Source: Rhodospirillaceae bacterium (GTDB lineage Bacteria > Pseudomonadota > Alphaproteobacteria > UBA8366). From it: DNA of 34,832 bases. The notes under the pieces are model-generated. The model had not been told where the DNA came from and did no database searches. It saw only the letters and a program-made list of their open reading frames with translations. Positions within the stretch are counted from its first letter, which is position 1, and the number at the start of each line of letters is the position of its first letter. The stretch covers positions 18,955-53,786 of the forward strand of contig PAXN01000022.1 in the NCBI GenBank assembly GCA_002715005.1. Direction: 5' to 3'. Shown piece after piece: positions 17,882 to 25,466 of the stretch. Made by a program: the position numbers and the translations under genes.

Positions 17882-19225
17882 TTGGCTGGTTTCCTATGCG
17901 ACGCAGCCTATACTGATCTCTCCTCGCAATCGACCGATCATGCGGCAATGCTGATTGCGAGTACTATTGCGAGTGCAGCAGCTGGCCGAGATATTACGTC
18001 TGCTTCGATTATCCGAGAGCTAGTGATGGAGCGTGGGGGCTGGCCTGACGGGACGGTTTGGTTTGCCCATGGCGTCAAGCTACCAGTTATTAACGCAGCG
18101 AGGGCTAATGCACTAATGAGCGATGCGGCGGCATCCGATGATAGTGATCTAAGAAATATTACCCATGCGGGCACCCCGCTTACCTCGGCCACGCTTGCGA
18201 CAGCTGAAAAAACCGGCGCCTCGGGTAAGGACGTATTGGCGGCTATTGTGCTCGGTTATGAAGCGGCGGGTAGGATCGGCGCGTCAATTACACCTGGTTA
18301 TCGCCGGCGTGGCTTTCATGCCTGTATAATTGCAATTTTTAGCAGTGCTGTAGCGATGGGAAAGTTGCTGGGCCAAGACGAGGTTCAAATGGCTAGCACC
18401 TTGGCATTATCGGCCACCTCAATCGGCGGTTTGGTTGCTGCGGGTAATGAAACAGTTTCGCGTGAGTATTATGCGGGTCTGGCAACTATGCTGGGTATGG
18501 AGGCGGCGCTTGCGGCGCACCGAGGCTTTGCTGGCGAAGAGCGGGTGTTTGAGATGCCAGGTGGGTTCTGTGAGACTTATGGTGCACCTGAAGCGGGGGG
18601 CGATGAAATCTCTACAGGTATCGTCAAGGAGATGGGTGATGAATGGGATATCGTCACCGATATGGCAATTAAATTAGTCCCTGGCAGTCACTTTAATCAT
18701 GCAACAGCGGAAGCGGCCGCTAACGCTGCGCGGAAGGGCAATATTACGCCAGATGAAGTGGCAAAAATCATAATGTCCCGACCTGGTACAACAACGTTCT
18801 CGGGTCCCCTGCATCCAAGAAACCTCATCGATATGGCCCACAGCACTGCTTATTTTTTGGCCGCCAGCGTGGCCGATCATGATTTCAATTGGAGCCATGC
18901 CACGCAGGAGAAAATCGATGATCCGACTATTCACCAGTTGATTGATAAAACGGAAGTCGGCCCGGAGCCAACTGAGAATTTGACAGCCTATCGTCAAGGC
19001 GCGGCGGTCACTATCGAAACCACGGATGGGAGAAGTTTCTCTGATACGGTTTTGGTGCCCAAGGGCGCTGGATGCCGCGGAATAAATTGGTCGGATGTGG
19101 ACGCTAAATATCGCTATTTAACGCCCGCGGCGCTAGGGTCGGCAGAAGTAGAAGAAAGCCTGAAAGTAATCCACGATTTTGCCCAACTATCGAGTGTTAC
19201 CGATCTGATGATACTTCTACAATAG
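17882..19225 (+). CDS. MmgE/PrpD family protein (first copy), start uncertain
   Basis: The family includes 2-methylcitrate dehydratase and cis-aconitate decarboxylase, but most members, this one included, have no known substrate. At 447 aa from TTG 17882 it has the helical first domain (ASTIASAAAG, then SDAAASDDSDLRNITHAGTPLT) and the second domain from about residue 260 (VPGSHFNHATAEAAANAA). Family-like coding continues upstream of the TTG as ISIARTLAGF, back to about 17864, without any ATG, GTG or TTG in frame before the stop at 17831. An ATT at 17864 lies 8 nt behind GGAAGG, so an unusual start or a damaged 5' end is possible. It stands apart from its neighbours: 115 nt after the GNAT gene and convergent with yqgE. 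Confidence 0.85.
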   Translation: MAGFLCDAAYTDLSSQSTDHAAMLIASTIASAAAGRDITSASIIRELVMERGGWPDGTVWFAHGVKLPVINAARANALMSDAAASDDSDLRNITHAGTPLTSATLATAEKTGASGKDVLAAIVLGYEAAGRIGASITPGYRRRGFHACIIAIFSSAVAMGKLLGQDEVQMASTLALSATSIGGLVAAGNETVSREYYAGLATMLGMEAALAAHRGFAGEERVFEMPGGFCETYGAPEAGGDEISTGIVKEMGDEWDIVTDMAIKLVPGSHFNHATAEAAANAARKGNITPDEVAKIIMSRPGTTTFSGPLHPRNLIDMAHSTAYFLAASVADHDFNWSHATQEKIDDPTIHQLIDKTEVGPEPTENLTAYRQGAAVTIETTDGRSFSDTVLVPKGAGCRGINWSDVDAKYRYLTPAALGSAEVEESLKVIHDFAQLSSVTDLMILLQ

Positions 19226-19245
19226 GTGCAATCTCTGTAATCAAA

Positions 19246-19836
19246 TTATGCGTGTCCGGCGTCGCCTGATAGTAGACGAAGATCAACACCTAACTTAGAA
19301 ATTGCACGCTCCCACTTCTCATCAATGATATTATCGAAAATTAGCGAGTGGTCTCCAGGGACATTTAGCCAAGCATTTTGATAAATTTCCTTGTCCAATT
19401 GTCCGGCCCCCCAACCCGCGTAGCCTAACGCCAGCAAAGATTTCTGCGGCCCCTGTTTTTCAGCAATGTCGCGCAATATATCCGTAGTAGCAGTCAATCC
19501 CACATTGTCGGCGATTGAGATAGTACCTTCCTGGCAATAATCCTGCGAATGTAGAACGAAACCGCGACCTGATTCCACCGGTCCCCCATAATGAATAGCC
19601 GTTGGCGGCACTGTATCGGTGCCTTCAATATTCAATTGGTCAAGCAATTCGGGGAAGGTAAATGAATCTAGAAGCTTGTTAACCACAAGCCCCATAGCGC
19701 CCTCATAATTATGGACACAAATATAGATTACCGTTTTAGAAAATCGTGGGTCACCCATGTTAGGCATGGCGACAAGCAATTGCCCCGTGAGGTAACCCTC
19801 TTGCAATTCTTCACTATCTTTGTCGGAGATATTCAT
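19246..19836 (-). CDS. yqgE: YqgE/AlgH family protein (UPF0301)
   Basis: The 196 aa product matches YqgE/AlgH (DUF179) across its length: YLTGQLLVAMPNMGDPRFSK at the start, then YEGAMGLVVNK, the HYGGPVESGRGFVLHS block and LGYAGWGAGQL. It is a cytosolic alpha/beta protein; despite the AlgH name, no biochemical function is firmly established. The ATG at 19834-19836 gives a 14-residue leader before the conserved core. It is divergent from the ScsB/DsbD-like gene, an adjacency seen in other alphaproteobacteria and often with a peroxiredoxin nearby, as here. Confidence 0.93.
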   Translation of the reverse strand: MNISDKDSEELQEGYLTGQLLVAMPNMGDPRFSKTVIYICVHNYEGAMGLVVNKLLDSFTFPELLDQLNIEGTDTVPPTAIHYGGPVESGRGFVLHSQDYCQEGTISIADNVGLTATTDILRDIAEKQGPQKSLLALGYAGWGAGQLDKEIYQNAWLNVPGDHSLIFDNIIDEKWERAISKLGVDLRLLSGDAGHA

Positions 19837-20038
19837 AAATGACTGTTTAATTGCTCAATGATCTGGATCTTCATGATAACTGTAGGCTGATCAGAAAGAA
19901 ACTAAACCAATGTTTTGTTGATGGATGCGATATTAGGCCGCATGCGTTGTGTATATGGAAAGTTTTCAGGATATGGGACGAATTCTGCCTATATTGAGGC
20001 ATAGAATGGACGACAGGTCTGCATGAACGAAGAGAAGT

Positions 20039-22144
20039 ATGTTGTTGAAAAAGTTTACTTTAATTTTTTGGTTGTTGGCTCCGTTTGAGCACGCATTGGC
20101 TGCGGCCAGTACGTGGGTAGTTGAGGATCAGGTGTCGGTGCGTTTGCTGAGTGCTGTTGATAGGATTGGGGATAATAAATTTATCCCAATGGGATTACAT
20201 TTTAAATTGAAGCCGGGCTGGAAAATTTATTGGCGTTCTCCAGGTGATGCAGGCCTACCGCCACGAATTTCGTGGAAAAATTCTAAGAATGTGGCAAGTG
20301 CCAAAATCCAATGGCCCGCTCCATCACGATTTTCTGTATTGGGGCTCGAGACCCTCGGCTACAAGAAAGAAGTCGTACTGCCAATAAATGTGTCGCTGCG
20401 TGAGAAGGGTGCAACTACGCTGAATCTTAAGCTTGACTATTTGGTTTGCGAAGAAGTCTGCATTCCCTATAGCAGTAAGCTATCTCTTACCCTGCCCAGA
20501 GGAGACGAAAAGCCGTCTTCAGTTGCAAACCTGTTGGCACGATACCAGGCAACAGTCCCAATGCGCGATGACCGCCATGGAATATCGGTAAAGGGTGCCA
20601 TGTTCCAAAAGGTGGAAAAGGGTATTCAGGTGGCTCTCGTTGCGGATGCTAAAGTGCCGTTCGTTGCGCCGGATGTGTTTATGGAGGGGCCGGACGGTAG
20701 CTATTTTGGTCGACCGGAAGTCATTTTTTCAGAGGATAAAAAGCGCGTGTGGCTTACGCTAAAAGCCAGTGGGGTGACGCCGTCCGGTTTCGAGAAATCG
20801 GGGTTGGTTGCAACGTTGGTTGATGAGGAGCGGTCGATGGAGGTGAGTATCCCGGTCGATTTTAAGTTGACTGCGCCAGCACCGCCCAATGCTGTTTCTA
20901 GCTCTGATAGGAGTTTGTTGGTAATACTTGTATTGGCCGTTCTGGGCGGCTTAATTTTGAACGTGATGCCCTGCGTTTTGCCAGTTCTGTCGATTAAGTT
21001 ACTGGGGGTCATTGGCGAAAGCGGCAAAGATCGAGCGACCATCCGGGCTGGTTTTTTAGCCTCTGCAGCGGGCATTCTTTTCTCATTCCTCCTGTTAGCT
21101 GGGTTTTTGATAGCTTTAAAATTAGGCGGTATGGCGATTGGCTGGGGAATCCAGTTTCAGCAACCTGTTTTCCTCTCCTTCCTCGCTGTCATACTGGCTT
21201 TTTTCGCTTACAACCTCTTCGGTATATTCGAACTTACTGTGCCGGCTTGGGCGGGCAATTTGATCGCTGGATCCGGGTTGGAACAAAATCTCACAAGCCA
21301 TTTCATGACCGGCGCATTGGCTACGTTAGTGGCAACGCCGTGCTCCGCGCCATTCCTCGGGACGGCTGTCGGTTTTGCCTTGAGCAAAGGGTGGCTCGAT
21401 ATTATCGCGGTATTTTCAGCCCTTGGTGTTGGCTTTGCCATCCCGTATTTAGCGGTCGCTGCTTTTCCCGTGTTAGCGCAAAAACTACCTCGTCCCGGCC
21501 GCTGGATGAATTGGGTGCGCATGGCAATGGGAGGGGCCCTCACTTTAACTGTTCTATGGCTTCTTTACGTTATGGCTAATGTGATCGGCCAAGAGGGAGC
21601 GGTGGTGCTTTCTATATTCCTCTTGCTCATTGGGGTGGTGCTATGGTTACGCCGTGTGCCGGCATCGAAATTGGGTCGCAATGCGAGCAAAGCCCTTATC
21701 ATCTTGAGCGTCGCGGCCATAACCTTTCCCGCCATGTGGGAGCGGTCACCTGAACAAGCTCGGGATCAAGCTTTCAATAGTGTTTGGCAAAACTTTGATC
21801 GGGCTGAGATTCGTAAGCTTGTTGCAGATGGTAAAACCGTCCTTGTTGATGTGACGGCTGATTGGTGTGTCACCTGTCAGGTAAACAAGCGCCTTGTGCT
21901 GCATGTAGGCGACGTCGGAGAAAAGTTAAAATCCCGCAAAATTATAGCGATGCGTGCTGACTGGACCCGGCCGAGTGATAAGATCCCTGCATATCTTGCG
22001 AGATTCGGACGTTACGGAATTCCGTTTAACGCGGTTTACGGCCCAGAAGCGCCAAATGGTATAGTGCTACCCGAGTTATTAACCTCTGGGCTGGTATTGG
22101 GGGCGTTTGAGAAAGCATCCGGCGAGACGGTTGTGTCCAAGTAA
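20039..22144 (+). CDS. Protein-disulfide reductase, ScsB/DsbD family
   Basis: The protein carries electrons from cytosolic thioredoxin across the inner membrane to periplasmic partners. The 701 aa product shows the three-part design: a signal sequence (about 1-21) and periplasmic domain with C137/C141 in the VCEEVC segment; an eight-helix core starting near residue 290 with redox Cys C312 (NVMPCVLP) and C435 (ATPCSAPF); and a C-terminal thioredoxin-fold domain with DWCVTC (C610, C613). The long N-terminal domain looks like ScsB rather than classic E. coli DsbD. The ATG at 20039 follows AAGAGAAG. No partner (ScsC, DsbC or CcmG) lies nearby. The peroxiredoxin gene follows after 94 nt. Confidence 0.93.
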   Translation: MLLKKFTLIFWLLAPFEHALAAASTWVVEDQVSVRLLSAVDRIGDNKFIPMGLHFKLKPGWKIYWRSPGDAGLPPRISWKNSKNVASAKIQWPAPSRFSVLGLETLGYKKEVVLPINVSLREKGATTLNLKLDYLVCEEVCIPYSSKLSLTLPRGDEKPSSVANLLARYQATVPMRDDRHGISVKGAMFQKVEKGIQVALVADAKVPFVAPDVFMEGPDGSYFGRPEVIFSEDKKRVWLTLKASGVTPSGFEKSGLVATLVDEERSMEVSIPVDFKLTAPAPPNAVSSSDRSLLVILVLAVLGGLILNVMPCVLPVLSIKLLGVIGESGKDRATIRAGFLASAAGILFSFLLLAGFLIALKLGGMAIGWGIQFQQPVFLSFLAVILAFFAYNLFGIFELTVPAWAGNLIAGSGLEQNLTSHFMTGALATLVATPCSAPFLGTAVGFALSKGWLDIIAVFSALGVGFAIPYLAVAAFPVLAQKLPRPGRWMNWVRMAMGGALTLTVLWLLYVMANVIGQEGAVVLSIFLLLIGVVLWLRRVPASKLGRNASKALIILSVAAITFPAMWERSPEQARDQAFNSVWQNFDRAEIRKLVADGKTVLVDVTADWCVTCQVNKRLVLHVGDVGEKLKSRKIIAMRADWTRPSDKIPAYLARFGRYGIPFNAVYGPEAPNGIVLPELLTSGLVLGAFEKASGETVVSK

Positions 22145-22238
22145 CTAAACCGCAATTTCTGAGTGTTACTTGGCAGTCTTGGCAGATTCGTCTATCACAA
22201 ATCGCTATTTTAACTTTTGAAAAACCTGGGAGAATAAA

Positions 22239-22721
22239 ATGGCTATTTCCACCGGAGAATCTATGCCGTCCGTAACTCTATTCGAAATGGGTGAAGAAGG
22301 ACCAGGGCCTGTAAGTACCGATGATTTATTTGCTGGGAAGAAGGTTGCGGTATTTGGTGTGCCGGGGGCGTTTACCCCAACCTGCTCCGCTAAGCATTTG
22401 CCCGGCTTTGTCCAGAATGCTGATGCACTTAAAGCTAAGGGCGTGGATGAAATCGTGTGCGTCTCCGTGAACGATGTATTTGTTATGGGCGCTTGGGCAA
22501 AGGATCAGAATTCTGGCGGTACCGTTCGTCTATTAGCTGATGGCAGCGGTGAACTTGCCAACAAGATGGGCATTGAGCTTGACCTGAAAGATAAAGGGCT
22601 TGGCATGCGCGGTTGCCGGTTTTCAATGATCGTCGATGACGGGAAGGTGAGCGTCCTAAACCTGGAAGATGGCGGTGGATTTGAAGTGTCCAGTGCTGAA
22701 CAACTTCTCGAAGCTCTTTAG
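22239..22721 (+). CDS. Peroxiredoxin, Prx5 type
   Basis: A thiol peroxidase that reduces hydrogen peroxide and alkyl hydroperoxides. The 160 aa product has the Prx5 active site PGAFTPTCS with peroxidatic C49, the conserved VSVNDVFVM segment and the MRGCRF motif with the catalytic Arg nearby. Cys residues at about 73 and in GCRF are candidates for a resolving Cys, but many bacterial Prx5 proteins use glutathione or glutaredoxin instead, which would fit the gshA gene in this window. No fused glutaredoxin domain is present. GGGAG precedes the ATG. It converges on rnhA, 32 nt away. Confidence 0.95.
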   Translation: MAISTGESMPSVTLFEMGEEGPGPVSTDDLFAGKKVAVFGVPGAFTPTCSAKHLPGFVQNADALKAKGVDEIVCVSVNDVFVMGAWAKDQNSGGTVRLLADGSGELANKMGIELDLKDKGLGMRGCRFSMIVDDGKVSVLNLEDGGGFEVSSAEQLLEAL

Positions 22722-22753
22722 GGCAGGCGAAGCGGCGGCTAATTCACCCCGAC

Positions 22754-23197
22754 CTACTGATCGAGAGATGCTAGTCTCGCCAGTTCGTCGGCGCGCTCGT
22801 TTCCCGGATGTCCGGCATGGCCTTTTATCCATTGCCAATCGATAGTGTGTCGTTTCGCGGCCAGATCGAGCCGTTGCCATAAGTCGACATTTTTTACGGC
22901 TTTTTTGGCAGCGGTTTTCCAGCCGTTCTTTCTCCATCCATGAATCCATTTTGTGATGCCGTCGCGGACGTAGGTGCTGTCGGTATAAAGGCACACCTTG
23001 ATGGGTCGCTTTAGCGATTCGAGTGCCATAATGGCGGCCATCAATTCCATGCGGTTATTTGTTGATTCCGCTTCTCCACCCGACAATTCTTTTTCGGTAT
23101 CACGGTAGCGTAATAGCGCCCCCCAGCCGCCAGGGCCCGGATTGCCGGAACAGGCACCGTCGGTAAATATCTCCACCGTGTTTTCGTCGATTGTCAT
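22754..23197 (-). CDS. rnhA: Ribonuclease HI
   Basis: RNase HI cuts the RNA strand of RNA-DNA hybrids in replication and R-loop removal. The 147 aa product is a typical short bacterial form without an extra hybrid-binding domain. The catalytic set D13, E51, D73 and D137 is complete, in the contexts [32 protein letters not shown] and NERADELA. Its ATG overlaps the thrB stop by four bases (ATGA), so the two are translationally coupled. thrB-rnhA is a standard alphaproteobacterial pair. Confidence 0.97.
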   Translation of the reverse strand: MTIDENTVEIFTDGACSGNPGPGGWGALLRYRDTEKELSGGEAESTNNRMELMAAIMALESLKRPIKVCLYTDSTYVRDGITKWIHGWRKNGWKTAAKKAVKNVDLWQRLDLAAKRHTIDWQWIKGHAGHPGNERADELARLASLDQ

Positions 23198-24156
23198 AAA
23201 AGACCGTATTCGCCTGGATCACTGACTTTTTGATGAAAACTCAGAATCTCAATATACTCCAACGGGTTTTTAGGCTGCACCATGGCGCCGGCCGGATGGT
23301 TAATCCAATCATAGAGGCGAGTTAGCAAGAACCGCACAGCGCTGCCTCGCGCGAGTATGGGCAAGGCGAGCAATTCCACCTCTTCTAAATTGCGTGTTTT
23401 TCTATAGCTATTCAATAGCTGCCGAGCCTTAGACACGTTAAAGCTGCCATCACGTTCAAAACACCACGCATTCAGACAAATGGCCAAATCGTATGCAAGG
23501 AAATCGTTGCAAGCGAAATAGAAGTCGATCAGGCCGGATAGCTTGCCGCAGAGAAAAAAAACATTATCTGGAAACAAGTCTGCGTGACAGATGCCGGCCG
23601 GCAAATCCTTCGGCCATGAGTTTTCTAAGAAATCGAGTTCAGTAGTTAATAAATTTATCAATCCGTGCTTCACCTTATCAATTTGTTGGCCGCAGGAGAC
23701 TAACAACGGCCGCCAGTTGTTCAGGGATAGGCTATTTTCTCGGGACATTCCAAAGTCTGCACCGGCGATGTGTAACAGTGCCAATGCGTTGCCGAGTTCA
23801 CCGCAATGGTTGGGTTGTATTCTTCGTGGTGACATACCCTCCAGAAAGGAGAAAACAGCTGCAGGACGATTACAAAGTTTGCGCAGAGCTGAGCCGTCCC
23901 TGCCGTGTAATACAGTAGGGCAGGGAATTGCGTTGGTAGCTAAGTGCTCCAGCAAACCTAGGAAATAAGGCAAGTCTCCTGGATTGACCCGTTTTTCATA
24001 TAAGGTCAGGATGTGATGGCCTTTCTCTGTTTGAAGCAGATAATTACTGTTCTCCACCCCTTCAGCGATTCCCTTGCATGATAGCACGCGACCAATATCA
24101 TATTCGGCAACAAACGCTTCGAGTGCATCGTCAGTAACTTCGGTGTAAACAGCCAT
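23194..24156 (-). CDS. thrB: Homoserine kinase, APH-fold type (ThrB2)
   Basis: This kinase phosphorylates homoserine, giving the substrate of threonine synthase (thrC, 14495-15892). It belongs to the aminoglycoside-phosphotransferase fold class of homoserine kinases found in proteobacteria, not the GHMP class of E. coli. At 320 aa it has the [11 protein letters not shown] nucleotide loop, the catalytic HADLFPDN motif and the metal-binding LIDFYFA Asp. I chose the ATG at 24156 (MAVYTEV...), with GAGGG 7 nt upstream; a further in-frame start at 24180 lacks this and adds eight atypical residues. In many relatives ispH precedes thrB; here a divergent CDGSH gene does. Confidence 0.95.
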   Translation of the reverse strand: MAVYTEVTDDALEAFVAEYDIGRVLSCKGIAEGVENSNYLLQTEKGHHILTLYEKRVNPGDLPYFLGLLEHLATNAIPCPTVLHGRDGSALRKLCNRPAAVFSFLEGMSPRRIQPNHCGELGNALALLHIAGADFGMSRENSLSLNNWRPLLVSCGQQIDKVKHGLINLLTTELDFLENSWPKDLPAGICHADLFPDNVFFLCGKLSGLIDFYFACNDFLAYDLAICLNAWCFERDGSFNVSKARQLLNSYRKTRNLEEVELLALPILARGSAVRFLLTRLYDWINHPAGAMVQPKNPLEYIEILSFHQKVSDPGEYGLL

Positions 24157-24286
24157 ATTACCCTCTTCGGCATTACCCACGCTTGTGGTGGTGAAGCCGC
24201 TTGTCTAGACTCCATTCTCATCGACCTGCAATGTGTTTCCAGGCGATGTTTTGATATAACGCTCTAGCTTGGCGAAAGGAATAAAC

Positions 24287-24526
24287 ATGTCGGATCCAGT
24301 TGTCGCCCAAAAGTCGCCCTTTGAAGTGCAAGTGGAGGCCGGTGAGACCTATTGGTGGTGTGCCTGCGGCAAAAGTAAGGAGCAGCCCTTTTGCGACGGT
24401 AGCCACAAAGGTATGGATTTTAGCCCCATAGAATATAAATGTTCCGAATCCGGTACGCAGTATTTTTGCGGCTGCAAATATACGAAAGATGCGCCAATGT
24501 GCGATGGGTCGCACAAAGTCTTATAA
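24287..24526 (+). CDS. Tandem CDGSH iron-sulfur protein (CISD3/MiNT-like)
   Basis: The 79 aa protein has two complete CDGSH motifs. The first uses C25, C27, C36 and H40 (CACGKSKEQPFCDGSH) and the second C61, C63, C72 and H76 (CGCKYTKDAPMCDGSH), each matching the 3Cys-1His ligand pattern of a [2Fe-2S] cluster. Two motifs in one chain without a membrane anchor resemble mitochondrial CISD3 (MiNT) and its bacterial relatives, so it probably acts as a soluble monomer in redox or iron-sulfur handling. I chose the ATG at 24287 because AAGGA sits 7 nt upstream; a TTG at 24269 adds six residues without that signal. It is divergent from thrB and 40 nt upstream of a lipoprotein gene. Confidence 0.93.
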   Translation: MSDPVVAQKSPFEVQVEAGETYWWCACGKSKEQPFCDGSHKGMDFSPIEYKCSESGTQYFCGCKYTKDAPMCDGSHKVL

Positions 24527-24566
24527 GCCATATTATAGTTTTCAATCAATTTCATACGGGCGCACC

Positions 24567-25112
24567 ATGGAAAGCCTTGTTAAACCGTTTCGGAAAACAC
24601 TCGTGGCAATCACAATGCTGCTGGCTACAGGCTGTGCAGTACTGGATGATTCGTACGAGGCGCCAGATGTGTGTCCACTGCCATCGATTTTGGAGGACTT
24701 GCAGGAATTGGTGCGGTTTAAACCCGGTGGTGGGACAGATATAAGCCAGGCACAATTTCATGTGAGGTTGAACACTTTTAGCGGTGAATGTGAGATCGAT
24801 AAGAAGCAAATTACGCTTACTATACATATGGATATGACAGCACTTCGCGGCGCAGCCTTGGTAGAGGCTAATACGGAATTTGCTTTCTGGGTATGGATTT
24901 TGGACCGGGAAAAGAAGGTGCTTGCGCGGCACCGGTTCCCGATTCTCGCTAAATTCGAAGGACGTGATTCGCGAATCGACTTTTCTGATATATTTGATGT
25001 CATTATTCCACAGCGCAAAGATCATTCGCCGCCTGACTGGCTCATCTATATCGGACTGGACCTTAGCAGAAAAGAATTAGCATATAACCGGCGACGACTC
25101 GGGAATAAATAG
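24567..25112 (+). CDS. Predicted lipoprotein, alphaproteobacterial family of unknown function
   Basis: The 181 aa product has a short signal peptide ending in the lipobox LLATGC (Cys at residue 23), then CPLPSILEDLQELVRFKPGG. The mature part has a beta-rich domain with GECEIDKKQITLTI and ALRGAALVEANTEFAFWV. The pattern of a CP opening, a GxC-centred strand and an RG-A turn recalls a family of uncharacterised alphaproteobacterial lipoproteins, but I know no name or function. The ATG at 24567 places the signal peptide at the N-terminus; longer starts inside the CDGSH gene would bury it. No clear ribosome binding site. It may share a transcript with the CDGSH gene. Confidence 0.8.
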   Translation: MESLVKPFRKTLVAITMLLATGCAVLDDSYEAPDVCPLPSILEDLQELVRFKPGGGTDISQAQFHVRLNTFSGECEIDKKQITLTIHMDMTALRGAALVEANTEFAFWVWILDREKKVLARHRFPILAKFEGRDSRIDFSDIFDVIIPQRKDHSPPDWLIYIGLDLSRKELAYNRRRLGNK

Positions 25113-25217
25113 AGTGAGTAGGCACTTAGTCCGTTAATTTGATACCACGGTGTGCGTAGAGAGCGTTGCGCAGCAATTCTGAGCCGGTTAAACTAACCCT
25201 GAATAAACCTTAAGACC

Positions 25218-25410
25218 CTAGCGGGAGAGACCGATGTGGTTCGGGCTACATCGGCGCCGAAGGAGCAACCAGCCCTGGAATCTCTCAGGCAAATGGACCG
25301 TTAGGCGAGGGAACTCTGGAAAGCAGGCTCGGCATGGGTATGTCGTCCTCACCGAAGGGGTAAACCGGGAAATACCGGCGATACTCTCAGGTTCCGTGAC
25401 AGAGCTGGGC
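25218..25410 (+). ncRNA. Tandem glycine riboswitch
   Basis: Two glycine aptamers lie head to tail in the 354 bp leader of gcvT. The first has GGGAGAG (25223-25229), GCCGAAGGAGCAA (about 25255-25267) and CTCTCAGGCAAA with GGACCG (about 25282-25300). The second has GGAACTCTGGAAAGCAG (about 25309-25325), CACCGAAGGGGTAAA (about 25351-25365) and CTCTCAGG with ACAGAG (about 25384-25404). These are the conserved cores of the Rfam glycine class. In most bacteria glycine binding turns on the downstream gcv genes; a hairpin just after the second aptamer may be the expression platform. Confidence 0.95.
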
Positions 25411-25412
25411 GG

Positions 25413-25433
25413 CGACCCTAACTCTTGGGGTCG
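25413..25433 (+). terminator. Hairpin after the glycine riboswitch, likely expression platform
   Basis: CGACCCTA and TGGGGTCG form an 8-bp stem (one G-U pair) around the loop ACTCT. It starts 8 nt after aptamer 2 and is followed by a T-rich but interrupted stretch (TTCGTTGTTGGCTTT). It could act as a weak intrinsic terminator. The loop ACTCT is complementary to AGAG at 25401-25404, the 3' strand of the aptamer-2 basal helix, which offers a possible ligand-controlled switch. The ribosome binding site of gcvT (GGAG, 25453-25456) is beyond the hairpin. Confidence 0.45.
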
Positions 25434-25466
25434 TTCGTTGTTGGCTTTGAACGGAGATATTTAAAA

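Noticed and set aside
25425-25466. Longer gcvT starting at TTG 25425
   Set aside because: The codon lies within the riboswitch hairpin and would add 14 residues not typical of GcvT; GTG 25467 has a good ribosome binding site.
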